Assembly (NCBI GenBank): GCA_963555925.1 | Contig: CAUVXJ010000056.1 | Coordinates: 1-64,000, forward strand | Source: Protofrankia sp963555925 | Lineage (GTDB): Bacteria > Actinomycetota > Actinomycetes > Frankiales > Frankiaceae | Length of the DNA: 64,000 nucleotides | Direction: 5' to 3' | Notes under the pieces: model-generated | What the model saw: the letters and a program-made list of their open reading frames with translations, nothing else | What the model was told of the DNA's origin: nothing | The model's database searches: none | Made by a program: the position numbers and the translations under genes | Shown: piece by piece, positions 1 through 8,782 of the stretch | How positions within the stretch are numbered: the first letter of the stretch is position 1 | Layout: every line of letters begins with the position of its first letter

Positions 1-71
1 CGTCTCACCTACCCGGCCCGGCGGGCAGGGCGGGGAGTGAGGACAGCCCGCCGGGCCGGGTAGGTGAGACG
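1..71. repeat. Long perfect inverted repeat (26-bp arms)
   Basis: Positions 1-26 and 46-71 are exact reverse complements separated by a 19-nt loop. This would be a very stable GC-rich hairpin. There is no T-run after it, so it may be a factor-independent terminator of a gene to the left, or one unit of a palindromic repeat family. It touches the window edge, so its upstream partner cannot be seen. Confidence 0.8.
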
Positions 72-596
72 CGGTGGGTACCTTCGAACTCGCCGACGTC
101 CTTGTCGATGGATCTCCAGAAACCGTTGTTGCTCGCACAGTCACAGAAGATTACGCCCCCAGGTAACGGACGTCACATCGACCTACCTTCCTTCGCGGTA
201 GACATGGTGCGCATGTCGACGCAGTTCGGATGTGGACGGGCTTGCGGGCCGGGCATCGTTTACCGACAGGCATGCAAGGAATCCATGCAGATCCTCGAAC
301 GACGCGGCCGCCACGGCTCGACGCGCTTGGTAGCCGACCGCATCTCGGTTGCGACCACTACTACCGTCGACGAACACGTTGGAAGCATCCGGTGACAGAC
401 GCCGAATATGTCGATCCCACCTGATGACAGGAAAACACCTTCGATACCTTTTCCTGGCGCCAATTCAGACCGGTACCCGGCCCGTTGCCCGCCGGTCTCA
501 CGGGAGACCCGGCCGGGTCCGTACAGAGCGGTTCATGTCGATGAAGATGCTGAGGTACCGACCGTTAACCCCATCGCTGCCGACCGACCCATACAG
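72..596. other. Intergenic region without a convincing gene
   Basis: No open frame here has protein-like composition over useful length. A 30-codon GTG frame at 74-166 reads plausibly but has no ribosome binding site and an in-frame stop just upstream, so I do not call it. The 5' part of the frame leading into the next gene (408-596) lacks membrane-protein character and is probably leader DNA. Confidence 0.5.
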
Positions 597-2108
597 ATGG
601 CGATGAACCGGCTACGGTCGATGAACCGGCTACGGTCGACGAACCTGATACGCCGGGCACATCTGCGGCGGCACCGCCTGATAATCGTTCTGATTGTCCT
701 GGCCAGCGCATTGCGGGTGCTGGCGATGGTCGCCTACCGCCCTGCGTTCGAGTTCGCCGGCGACTCCTACGCGTACCTCCAGCTGGCCCGGTACCTCACC
801 CCGGATACCGTTCGGCCCGCGGGCTATCCGGTTGTGCTGCGTGCATTGTCCGTGACCGGTGAGCTGTGGGTGGTGCCCGCCGTGCAGCACGCTCTTGGTC
901 TGCTGCTCGGGCTTGCCCTCTATGCACTTCTGACCCGACGCGGCGTCGCGCCCACGATCGCGGCATTGGCGGCGGCGCCGGTTCTCCTCGACGCCTACCA
1001 GGTGAACATCGAGCATTTCGTCATGGCGGAAACGCTGTTCGACGCGCTGCTCGTCGCCGGGCTCGTCGCCCTGCTGTGGGGTCGGGAACCGCCGTTGTGG
1101 GCCTGCGGGCTCGCCGGCGGTGCGCTTGCGCTCGCCGCGCTCGTGCGCACGGTGGGTGTCGTCCTCGGGGTGCTGGCGCTGGCCTACCTCGTGGCCAGAC
1201 GTGTCGGGTGGTCGCGGTCGGTCGCGTTCGCCGGGACACTGGCCGCACCGCTGCTCGGGTATGCGTTCTGGTTCCATTCGGTGCACGGCTCCTATGCCCT
1301 GAGCGGCGGTGACGCCTACTGGCTCTACGGCCGGGTCGCGCCGATAGCCGACTGCGCACGTCTCGACCTCACCCCGGCGACGAGGCAGCTCTGTTCTCCC
1401 CACCCGCCGCGGGAGCGGCCCGGCCCGAACTACTACGTGTGGAACCACAACAGCCCCCGTTTCACCATCGACATCCCCGACGCCGCGAAAAAGGCCGCTC
1501 TGACCGACTTCGCCCACCAGGTGATCGAGCACCAGCCGGCGGACTACACGCGGATGGTCGCCGGCGATGTGGCCCACTACTTCGCGCCCGGACGGTGGGT
1601 GGGGCAGCGTGACTGGCCCGTCGGTACCTGGCGGTTTCCCGCAGAGCCCGTGCCCGCGTACTGGAACATCAACGCGCCCCTCGCGACCTTCGACGGCGAG
1701 CGGGTCGCCCGTGACATGTCCTCGACGCCGGCCGCGGTTCTGCGGGCCTACCAGCGCCACGGCTACATCCCCGGGCCGGCGTTGGGCGCTATGGCGGCAC
1801 TCGGTGTCGCCGCGGTGTTCCTGAATCCGGCCCGACGTTCGTCGGGCGCAGACCACGACGAACGTCGGCGGATCCGAGCCGACTGTGCACTGCTGGTCAC
1901 AGCGGGAACAGCCCTGCTTGTCGTCCCATCTGCGACCGTGTGCTTCGACTACCGGTACATGCTGCCCACGCTGGTGCTCTTTCCCCCGGCTGCGGCGCTC
2001 GGCTGGCAGCAGATCACCCGCGCCCGTGCCGCCCGCCGCGACCGAGCGGGCGGGGAGCCCCGGAAGCGGGGAGGCGTGCAGCTGGCCACCGGAACTTCCG
2101 ACAGCTGA
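597..2108 (+). CDS. GT-C-like polytopic membrane glycosyltransferase (putative)
   Basis: This is a multi-pass membrane protein of about 503 residues. After a short basic N-terminus the first membrane helix leads to a loop with GDSYAYLQL and a nearby GYPVVLRAL. That Asp-aromatic-then-GYP pattern is the usual first periplasmic loop of GT-C fold lipid-linked sugar transferases (PMT/ArnT-like). About eight further hydrophobic segments and a large hydrophilic loop (around residues 245-360) follow. I infer a transfer of sugar from a polyprenyl-phosphate donor at the outer membrane face; donor and acceptor are unknown. The start at 597 is chosen because the frame upstream (from 408) looks non-protein; 603 and 621 are also possible, since an 18-bp duplication repeats the start region. 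Confidence 0.6.
   Translation: MAMNRLRSMNRLRSTNLIRRAHLRRHRLIIVLIVLASALRVLAMVAYRPAFEFAGDSYAYLQLARYLTPDTVRPAGYPVVLRALSVTGELWVVPAVQHALGLLLGLALYALLTRRGVAPTIAALAAAPVLLDAYQVNIEHFVMAETLFDALLVAGLVALLWGREPPLWACGLAGGALALAALVRTVGVVLGVLALAYLVARRVGWSRSVAFAGTLAAPLLGYAFWFHSVHGSYALSGGDAYWLYGRVAPIADCARLDLTPATRQLCSPHPPRERPGPNYYVWNHNSPRFTIDIPDAAKKAALTDFAHQVIEHQPADYTRMVAGDVAHYFAPGRWVGQRDWPVGTWRFPAEPVPAYWNINAPLATFDGERVARDMSSTPAAVLRAYQRHGYIPGPALGAMAALGVAAVFLNPARRSSGADHDERRRIRADCALLVTAGTALLVVPSATVCFDYRYMLPTLVLFPPAAALGWQQITRARAARRDRAGGEPRKRGGVQLATGTSDS
603..638 (+). repeat. 18-bp tandem duplication at the 5' end of the GT-C-like gene
   Basis: Two identical 18-bp units (603-620, 621-638) each begin ATGAACCGG. They add six residues and duplicate a potential start codon, so the true translation start is ambiguous between the copies. 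Confidence 0.85.
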
Positions 2109-2198
2109 CAAGAAAGACTTCTACGATCACCCTGTGAACAACCGGATATGCCCGACGCAGACCTTCCCCTCCGGGACGCCCGCAGGCGGCCGAGCCGC

Positions 2199-2474
2199 AT
2201 GAGCACGCGACACGAGGTAATCGTCTCAGCGTCGGCCGAGCGCGACCTGCAACGGCTACCGGAGAAAACAGCCGGCGAGATCCGCCGATTCTTCAACGGT
2301 CCGCTCCGCAACGACCCACGCAAGGCCGGGACTCCCCTGTCCCAGGCGCGGTCCAGCATGTGGGAGGCGGCCGGCCCGGCCTGGCGGATCCTCTACCAGG
2401 TGGACGCCAATACGCTCACCGTCCGCGTCATGGTTGTTGCTCAGCGGGGCAACCAGAGTCGTCGCGCTTCATAG
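2199..2474 (+). CDS. RelE/ParE-family toxin-like protein, no adjacent antitoxin
   Basis: A product of about 91 residues matches the RelE/ParE fold. It begins with a strand (EVIVSASAERDL), then helices with LPEKTAGEIRRFF, and ends in the typical WRILYQVD, a strand, and a VAQRGNQSRR tail comparable to the RelE C-terminal basic patch. Such proteins usually cleave mRNA on the ribosome or poison gyrase and are neutralised by a co-transcribed antitoxin. None is visible on either side: upstream is the membrane protein and downstream an AT-rich gap. The start ATG overlaps the stop of a short upstream frame in an ATGA arrangement, as in toxin-antitoxin operons, but that frame does not look like an antitoxin. 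It may be an orphan or a relic. Confidence 0.6.
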   Translation: MSTRHEVIVSASAERDLQRLPEKTAGEIRRFFNGPLRNDPRKAGTPLSQARSSMWEAAGPAWRILYQVDANTLTVRVMVVAQRGNQSRRAS

Positions 2475-2504
2475 CCGACGACTGGGATCGCGCCCGACTT
2501 CCGG

Positions 2505-2572
2505 CCTACATGATATTTTGTCGTATTTGATAAATAAGGTAGATATATTGAATTTTATTGCTTAGATACCGC
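2505..2572. other. AT-rich island upstream of the ABC transporter gene
   Basis: About 65 bases of strongly AT-rich DNA (many TAT/ATA/TTT runs) stand out in a window of very high GC. The island lies 60-120 bases before the ABC gene start. A TTGATA hexamer at 2527-2532 is present, but I see no well-placed -10 partner. It could be a promoter region, a regulator or nucleoid-protein binding region, or a scar of acquired DNA. Confidence 0.4.
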
Positions 2573-2628
2573 TTGCGCGGCTATCATGCGATAAGATCAA
2601 CAAAGGGTTCCTAATGAAGTGAGCGCCA

Positions 2629-4797
2629 ATGGACGCAACCGACCTGCCAGTATCGACCGGCGACATCGGTCCCAGCCCGCTTCTCGACGGCACCGACGAT
2701 GCCTGGCGTGAGCTGGGCGCACGATTAAAATCGCTCCGCGAAATACGGATACTTCGCGGACTGTCCCAGTCGGCGCTGCGCGGTCTGGCCGATGCGATGC
2801 GCCCGCTCGATCTCCCCGCCGACGCGACGGTGTGCCGCGCGGGTGACCCCGTCCGCCACCTGCTCATTCTCGTCTCCGGCCGCTGGGACGTCCCCGGCAA
2901 TGTGATCGGCCTCGCGGCGGCGCGACGGGACGACGCCGCCACCGGCGAACCGGGCAATGCCACACCCGATGAACCGCGCAGACACGGCTGCACCGTCTGC
3001 ACGCTCACTGCCGTCCGGGTGTGGACGGTGCCGCTCACCACGCTGGAGCAGGTGACCGAGGCCAGCGTGACGAGTGGAATCCGACGTCCCGGGCTGAGCG
3101 TTGACGTCGCCGGGGTTGGCCAACGGTCGGGCCGGCGACGCGGACGGCAAACGCTGCGGGACGTTACCTTCCGGGTCGCACCGGGTGAGCTGGTCGCCAT
3201 CGTCGGTTCGAGCGGCGCGGGGAAGACCATGCTGCTGGAGACGATGGCGGGACTACGCGCACCGGTTGAAGGCGTGATCCGATACGACGGCGTCGACCGG
3301 CACACGAATCCGGCGCTGTTCCGGTCGTCCCTGGGCTATGTCCCGCAGGATGACATCATTCACCGAACTCTTCCGCTCGAGCGGACGCTCTGGCACGCCG
3401 CCCGATTGCGGCTGCCCGCCGACTCGTCACCGCGCCATCTCACGGACGCCGTAGGACATGTCCTGGTTGAGCTCGGTCTTGCCCATCTGGCCAGCACCGA
3501 GGTCCGCTCGCTGTCCGGCGGTGAGCGTAAGCGTGCCTGCGTCGCAGTCGAGCTGCTGACCAGACCCCGGGTGTTCTTTCTCGACGAGCCGACATCCGGG
3601 CTGGATCCGGCGACCGCAGCCGACCTGATGCGGCTGCTGCGACGGTTGGCGGACAATGGTACCACGGTCGTCCTGGCCACCCACAACGTCTCCGACCTGA
3701 GTGTGTGCGATTCAGTCGTCTTCATGGCTCAGGACGGCAATCTGGCTTTTGTCGGGCCGGTGGACCGGGCCTGCCACTATTTCGGGACGGCCACGATCGA
3801 GGAGGTCTACGGCCGGCTTGCCTATGAGGACACTCCGCAAACCTGGGGCCGACGGTTTGCCCGCGACCAGGAACATGTGCCGAGTTCCCCGACGCCACAG
3901 TCGTTCTCGGACGGGGGGAAAGACAGATCTCCCAGTGGCTCCGCGGGACAACCGCCAGGGGCGGTTCGCCAGTGGCACCTACTGACCCGACGCAACGTCG
4001 AGATTCTCGCCCGGGACCGGCTCACGCTCGCCATCCTGCTCGGCTCGCCGGTGATGATTCTACTGATGTTCGTCGTGTTGTTCCGGCCGCATGCCTTCAC
4101 CGCCGGGAACCCCGATCCCGGCGCCACGATGATGACGGCCTTCTGGGTGACTTTCGGTGGCTTCTTCTTCGGTGTCACCTACGGGCTGCCGCAGATCTGC
4201 GGGGAGTTGGCGATCCTGCGGCGGGAACGGCTCGTCGGCGTTCGGCTCGGTCCGTATGTGCTGTCGAAGCTCGCCGTCCTGCTACCCCTGCTGGTCGCCG
4301 TCGACACGATCACCATAGGCGTGCTGCGGGCGCTGGATCGGCTACCTGCCCTCGGCGTGGCGCAGGCCGCAGCCTTGCTGGTGACATTGCTGCTGGCATC
4401 GACCGCCGCGCTCTGTCTGGGCCTGCTGACCTCGGCGGCCGTGTCCAACCCGGCACAGGCCACCGTCGCCCTGCCCATGCTGTGTTTCCCGCAGGTGCTG
4501 TTCTCCGGTGCGATACTGCCGATCCCCGCGATGGCCCCGGCCGGTAAGGCGATCAGCTACGCCATGTCCAACCGGTGGGCCTTCGAGGGGTTCGGGCACA
4601 GCGTCGGGCTGGAACGCCTGTGGGCCCACGGCGGTTCACCGCTCGGCCCACCGCTGCTGGCGTCCTACGGCGCGACATTCACCCACTCCGCATGGCTGGA
4701 CTGGGCGATTCTCAGCGGCTTCACAACCATGTTACTGGCGGCAACTTACCTCGTACTGAACGCCCGTTTCAGCGTACGCCCGGTCCGGTCCGCATGA
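2629..4797 (+). CDS. ABCG-type half transporter with N-terminal cNMP-binding-like domain
   Basis: The protein has 722 residues in three parts. Residues about 30-160 resemble a cyclic-nucleotide-binding beta barrel (LPADATVCRAGDP, then LLILVSG). Residues about 165-410 are an ABC ATPase with Walker A GSSGAGKT (near 192), signature LSGGERKR (near 294), Walker B VFFLDEP (near 314) and the switch histidine in ATHN. Residues about 445-720 form an ABC-2/ABCG membrane domain with roughly six helices. Such half transporters dimerise and usually export hydrophobic or peptide-like substrates. The sensor-like N-terminus lacks an obvious complete phosphate-binding cassette, so ligand binding is uncertain. 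The stop overlaps the next ATG as ATGA, which implies coupled translation with the PLP enzyme. Confidence 0.85.
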   Translation: MDATDLPVSTGDIGPSPLLDGTDDAWRELGARLKSLREIRILRGLSQSALRGLADAMRPLDLPADATVCRAGDPVRHLLILVSGRWDVPGNVIGLAAARRDDAATGEPGNATPDEPRRHGCTVCTLTAVRVWTVPLTTLEQVTEASVTSGIRRPGLSVDVAGVGQRSGRRRGRQTLRDVTFRVAPGELVAIVGSSGAGKTMLLETMAGLRAPVEGVIRYDGVDRHTNPALFRSSLGYVPQDDIIHRTLPLERTLWHAARLRLPADSSPRHLTDAVGHVLVELGLAHLASTEVRSLSGGERKRACVAVELLTRPRVFFLDEPTSGLDPATAADLMRLLRRLADNGTTVVLATHNVSDLSVCDSVVFMAQDGNLAFVGPVDRACHYFGTATIEEVYGRLAYEDTPQTWGRRFARDQEHVPSSPTPQSFSDGGKDRSPSGSAGQPPGAVRQWHLLTRRNVEILARDRLTLAILLGSPVMILLMFVVLFRPHAFTAGNPDPGATMMTAFWVTFGGFFFGVTYGLPQICGELAILRRERLVGVRLGPYVLSKLAVLLPLLVAVDTITIGVLRALDRLPALGVAQAAALLVTLLLASTAALCLGLLTSAAVSNPAQATVALPMLCFPQVLFSGAILPIPAMAPAGKAISYAMSNRWAFEGFGHSVGLERLWAHGGSPLGPPLLASYGATFTHSAWLDWAILSGFTTMLLAATYLVLNARFSVRPVRSA

Positions 4798-6431
4798 CTA
4801 CGGCACCGCGCGACCCAGCCCAGGCCGACCAGTCGGGCGCGGACATCGACCCGTCGCTGTCCGCCTTCCTCGCCGCCTACCCCCACTACGCCACCACTAC
4901 CCGGCTAGACGAACTGCGCGCCGTCGAGTACAGCCATCTTGATACGGACGGCGGAATCTACCTGGACTACACCGGCTCAGGAGTATGTGCCGACGCGCAA
5001 CTGCGCGCGCATGCCGCCCGCCTGCACAACCGCTGTTTCGGTAACCCCCATTCGGACAGCCCGTCGTCGAAGGCGACCACGGAACTGGTGGAGCAGACCC
5101 GGCGAGCCGTGCTGGAGTACTTCAACGCCTCGCCGGACGAATACGTTGCGATCTTCACGCCGAACGCAACCGGAGCATGCCGACTTGTGGCCGAATCATA
5201 CCGGTTCGGCGCGCGGACCCGGTTCGTCCTGACCTACGACAACCACAATTCGGTCAACGGTATCCGAGAGTTCGCGAACATGCGGGGCGCGGTGACGCAG
5301 TACGTTCCGGTCACCGCGCCCGACCTTCGGATCGACGACGCGGCGGTTCGGGCTGCACTGGCACAGCCGAGGCCAGGGGTTACCGAAGCGGCCCTGCGAA
5401 TGCTGGTCAGCGGATCCGTTCCGTGGGCGGGCCACCCGCGCCGTCGGGCGGCGCAACGCCGAATAGGCCGGTCGTGGGCCGAGGCAGGCGGCCAGGGTGC
5501 CCTTTGGCGGGACCTCGGCAGCCACTCGACGCACGACCGTGGACTGTTCGCTTTTCCCGCGCAGAGCAACTTCACCGGAGTCCAACATCCGTTACACTGG
5601 GTGGACACCGCCCATGAGTACGGCTATGACGTACTGCTCGATGTAGCCGCCTATGTCCCGACCAATCGGCTCGACCTGTCCGCGATCCACCCCGATTTCA
5701 TACCGGTGAGCTGGTACAAGGTCTTCGGCTTCCCAACCGGCGTGGGATGCCTCATCGCCCGGCGGGATGCGTTGGTGCGGTTACAGCGACCGTGGTTTTC
5801 CGGTGGGACGATTCAGGCCGTCAGCGTGCAGGGCGGCTGGCACACACTGACCGAGGACGAGAGCGCGTTCGAGGACGGCACCCTCAACTTTCTCGCCATC
5901 CCGGACATCGAGATCGGCCTGTCCTGGATCAACAGCATCGGAATCGACCTGATCCATACCAGGGTCGCCTGCCTCACCGGCTGGCTGCTCGACCGGCTTG
6001 TCGCACTATGTCATAGTAGCGGCGCGCCGATGGTGCGGATATACGGGCCGACCGACTCCCGCGACCGGGGCGGAACAATCGCCTTCAACCTGCTGGACCC
6101 GGATGGCAACGTCGTGGACGAACGTGCGGTGGCCCGAGACGCCTCGGCGGCTGGCATCTCGCTGCGCACCGGCTGTTTCTGCAATCCCGGGGTCGGAGAG
6201 GGCGCGTTCCACATCACCAAGGCGGCCGTCACCGGTTCTATCCGACACGGTGTCCGGTCCTTGGACGACTACCTGGACATGCTTAATCTGCCCAGCGCCG
6301 GCTCGATCCGGGTGTCGCTCGGCCTGGCGTCGAACATCGAGGACGTCGACCGGTTGCTGCAGCACCTCCAGACAACGTATCAGGACCGCTTTTCCGACCT
6401 ATCCGGCCTCGAGCCTCGGCTACGCTGCTAA
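4794..6431 (+). CDS. Class V aminotransferase, molybdenum-cofactor-sulfurase-like
   Basis: A PLP-dependent enzyme of about 545 residues, closest in pattern to the NifS-like domain of Mo-cofactor sulfurases. Seen directly: an N-terminal IYLDYTGSG segment, a PLP aspartate context DVAAYVPTN, the Schiff-base lysine in SWYKVFGFPTG (near 307), and the sulfurase-type cysteine motif RTGCFCNPG (near 457-465). These enzymes abstract sulfur from cysteine as a persulfide. The molybdenum-binding C-terminal domain of eukaryotic sulfurases is absent. The start at 4794 is set by a 4-base overlap with the ABC gene; the longer upstream frame lies wholly inside that gene. I infer that it works with the transporter, perhaps on a sulfur-containing metabolite; the substrate is unknown. 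Confidence 0.8.
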   Translation: MTTAPRDPAQADQSGADIDPSLSAFLAAYPHYATTTRLDELRAVEYSHLDTDGGIYLDYTGSGVCADAQLRAHAARLHNRCFGNPHSDSPSSKATTELVEQTRRAVLEYFNASPDEYVAIFTPNATGACRLVAESYRFGARTRFVLTYDNHNSVNGIREFANMRGAVTQYVPVTAPDLRIDDAAVRAALAQPRPGVTEAALRMLVSGSVPWAGHPRRRAAQRRIGRSWAEAGGQGALWRDLGSHSTHDRGLFAFPAQSNFTGVQHPLHWVDTAHEYGYDVLLDVAAYVPTNRLDLSAIHPDFIPVSWYKVFGFPTGVGCLIARRDALVRLQRPWFSGGTIQAVSVQGGWHTLTEDESAFEDGTLNFLAIPDIEIGLSWINSIGIDLIHTRVACLTGWLLDRLVALCHSSGAPMVRIYGPTDSRDRGGTIAFNLLDPDGNVVDERAVARDASAAGISLRTGCFCNPGVGEGAFHITKAAVTGSIRHGVRSLDDYLDMLNLPSAGSIRVSLGLASNIEDVDRLLQHLQTTYQDRFSDLSGLEPRLRC

Positions 6432-6441
6432 TTTCCTCAGA

Positions 6442-6514
6442 GCCCGTTTTGGATCTTCTGTCCAGCCCGCCACAGCCAGTCAGATCGCGATCGAGAAAAA
6501 GATCCAAAACAGGC
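6442..6514. terminator. Inverted repeat between convergent genes
   Basis: Positions 6442-6457 and 6499-6514 are 16-bp inverted repeats with one mismatch. They are separated by 41 bases, and an A-run flanks the right arm. They lie between the convergent PLP-enzyme gene and terD, so a bidirectional terminator is plausible. The spacer is long for a classic intrinsic terminator. Confidence 0.45.
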
Positions 6515-6551
6515 CTCCATGCCCTGCCACACACGAAGCGATGGCCGATGC

Positions 6552-7133
6552 TCAGGAGACGTTGACCCCGAAGTCGAGGGCGATCCCCCGCAGACCGGAG
6601 GCGTAGCCTTGGCCGACCGCACGGAACTTCCACTCGTTGGAATGCCGGTAGAGCTCTCCGAAGATCATCGCCGTCTCAGTCGACGCGTCCTCGGTGAGGT
6701 CATAACGGGCGATCTCCGTGCCGGCCGTCGAGTCGACCACCCGGATGAACGCCTCCCGGACCTGGCCGAAGGTCTGCCGGCGCGCCTCCGCATCGTAGAT
6801 CGATACCGCGAAGACGATCTTGGATGCCTGTGGGGTGAGCGCGAACAGCTCGACGGTGATCTGCTCGTCATCTCCCCCGCCGCCGCCGACGAGGTTGTCG
6901 CCCAGATGCTTCACGGCTCCGTCAGGGCTCACCAGGTTGTTGAAGAAGACGAAGTACTGGTCGGACAGAACCTTGCCCCAGTCGTTGACGACGATCGCGC
7001 TCGCGTCAAGGTCGTAGTCCGCACCGGAGGTCTGGCGTACCTGCCAGCCGAGGCCGACGGTCACCGCCGTGAGGTTCGGAGCGACCTTGCTGAGCGACAC
7101 ATTGCCGCCCTTGGACAGCGACACCGATGCCAT
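6552..7133 (-). CDS. terD: TerD-family stress protein
   Basis: A full-length TerD-domain protein of 193 residues. It starts with SLSKGGNVSLSK, followed by VGLGW, the acidic DYDLDASAIV calcium-binding region, a GDNLVGGGGGDDEQI loop that supplies more acidic ligands, and the C-terminal EWKFRAVGQGYASGL. The family binds calcium and is linked to tellurite resistance, phage and stress responses; actinobacteria often carry several copies with roles in development. No other ter genes are nearby, so it is a stand-alone copy. It is convergent with the PLP-enzyme gene. Confidence 0.93.
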   Translation of the reverse strand: MASVSLSKGGNVSLSKVAPNLTAVTVGLGWQVRQTSGADYDLDASAIVVNDWGKVLSDQYFVFFNNLVSPDGAVKHLGDNLVGGGGGDDEQITVELFALTPQASKIVFAVSIYDAEARRQTFGQVREAFIRVVDSTAGTEIARYDLTEDASTETAMIFGELYRHSNEWKFRAVGQGYASGLRGIALDFGVNVS

Positions 7134-7271
7134 GCCTCAAGCCTAACGCCTCCATCACGGCTGCGGTGGCGTAAGGGCCACGATCCGACAACCCCTGACG
7201 GACCTCCCGGATCGGTTTCGCCAATCCGGCAGGAACCCCGACTTCCAGCGGCGACCACTGAGTGGTCGCCC

Positions 7272-8345
7272 TCACCCGGTCGGGGCGGGACAGTCGCTCA
7301 CCTCCAGTGAGCCGGCGGATTCGGTACGCAGACCGTTGAGATCGGTGACGGTCACGGTGAACGACAACCGGCCGGAGCTGTTCGACGGCCCGACCGGACC
7401 CGACCAGTCGGACTGCTGCCCGGTCGCGCTGTCGAGGTTGAGTGCGGTGCTCGTCGTCCTGCCATCGGGCAGTCGGGCGACCAGCTGCACGCCGAAGACA
7501 CCGGTCGAGTCGGTCGCGCGCACCGACACCATCGACAGAGTCGGCCCGGACGCGGGTGCGCATCCCAACGGGTAAACGATCGACGGGGCCGCCGTGACCG
7601 CATCGATGACGGGCGGGCCGGACACCACCGCGGTCACCCGGACCGCCCCGGTGCCTGCGGGCTGCGTTGCGCCGCTGCGGACCGCGACCGCGACCGAGAT
7701 GTCGACCAGGCCGGCCGGCGCGGCGGTGCGGTCGAGGGAGAACAGGACCGTTCTACGGCCACCGGCGGCGACCGTACCGGCTGACGGGCCTACGGCGAGC
7801 CAGGTCGGGGTTGCCGCGAACTGGTAGTCGGCGGTGAGAGAACCGGTGTTACGCAGTTCCACGGTCGCCGAGGAGTTCACCGAGCCGAGGTCGAGCACGG
7901 CGGGCGAAAACACCAGACTCGCGGCCGAAGCCACGATTGCAGTGGGAGAGGCGGCCCGGATGCCCGCATCGACGGCCAGTGCCGGACCCGGCGTCGGGAG
8001 TCGCCCGGTGGCGCTGGGAGCACCACCGACGGTGACCCCGGTCGCGAAGCCGGGAGCCGCCCCTGCGGTTGCGGCAGGCGTGGTCGCGACGCCGGCGCCA
8101 CCGGCGACACCGCCGTCTGCCCCGGTCGCCGCAGCGGCCACAGTGGCCGCGGGTTCGCGTGCCGGTGCCGCCTGCGCCCCGGTCGGCCGGAAGCGGAGCC
8201 ACGCCCCCACCCCCACGACCATCACGAGTGCCATGGCTACGGCGGCGATACGCCCCCACCGGACAGGAAGGATCCGGCCCGATCGCCCCCAGGGTGATCG
8301 ATGCCGTCCCACCGTAGGGCCGTCACGGTCCGAGAACTGCGCCAT
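7272..8345 (-). CDS. Membrane-anchored extracytoplasmic protein with Ig-like domains, unknown function
   Basis: A protein of 357 residues. A basic N-terminus is followed by one hydrophobic segment (about residues 33-50, VAMALVMVVGVGAWL) that acts as a signal anchor, then a low-complexity Ala/Gly/Thr/Pro stretch (about 55-140). Next comes a beta-rich part whose pattern (VLDLGSVNSSATVELRN, then WLAVGPSAGTVAAGG) resembles BACON/ASH-type immunoglobulin-like domains. The C-terminal third is a second beta domain with two cysteines (LGCAP, VSDCPAP) that could form a disulphide outside the cell. No catalytic motif is seen. I infer a surface or cell-wall-associated binding protein. Confidence 0.6.
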   Translation of the reverse strand: MAQFSDRDGPTVGRHRSPWGRSGRILPVRWGRIAAVAMALVMVVGVGAWLRFRPTGAQAAPAREPAATVAAAATGADGGVAGGAGVATTPAATAGAAPGFATGVTVGGAPSATGRLPTPGPALAVDAGIRAASPTAIVASAASLVFSPAVLDLGSVNSSATVELRNTGSLTADYQFAATPTWLAVGPSAGTVAAGGRRTVLFSLDRTAAPAGLVDISVAVAVRSGATQPAGTGAVRVTAVVSGPPVIDAVTAAPSIVYPLGCAPASGPTLSMVSVRATDSTGVFGVQLVARLPDGRTTSTALNLDSATGQQSDWSGPVGPSNSSGRLSFTVTVTDLNGLRTESAGSLEVSDCPAPTG

Positions 8346-8619
8346 CGGATCGAGGGTAGGTCGGCGAAGGCTGCCTGCACAGGGGATCCGGTCGTTCGCG
8401 CAATGACGAAACGGTCACAATTCTTGCCCGGTTCCAATCCACAAATCTATCGATCAACAGCAAGAAATCAGTGATGCAACACTATCACAACATACAACCA
8501 ACATTCAGTAAAGATTCGCACAGGCGACAACGGCCCTGCTGCCAGCCCCGCCGTCGACCATGCCGGCGACCCTTCCCGCGGCCCTGCGACCGTCGCTTCC
8601 ACGGTTGACGCCGGGACCC

Positions 8620-8710
8620 GCGGATCGCGGATCGCGGATCGCGGATCGCGGATCGCGGATCGCGGATCGCGGATCGCGGATCGCGGATCGCGGATCGCGG
8701 ATCGCGGATC
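8620..8710. repeat. Perfect heptanucleotide tandem array, 13 copies of GCGGATC
   Basis: Thirteen exact copies of GCGGATC fill 91 bases with no interruption, ending 72 bases before the first MaoC-type gene. Perfect homogeneity suggests recent expansion by strand slippage, and the copy number is probably variable between strains. Because it lies in a promoter region, length changes could alter expression. Any frame through it encodes a meaningless seven-residue repeat. Confidence 0.97.
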
Positions 8711-8782
8711 GATCATGATGCATCTGGGGCGCAGAGATGACAACGTCGTGAACGCGTAATCGCCAGTCGAAAGGAGCGGCCC

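Noticed and set aside
74..166. A 30-codon GTG frame after the first hairpin
   Set aside because: The composition is plausible but there is an upstream in-frame stop, no ribosome binding site and no recognisable family.
8505..8723. Minus-strand frame encoding RSAIRDP repeats
   Set aside because: The repeat protein is only the translation of the GCGGATC array (three heptamers per seven residues); no start signal or flanking protein-like sequence.
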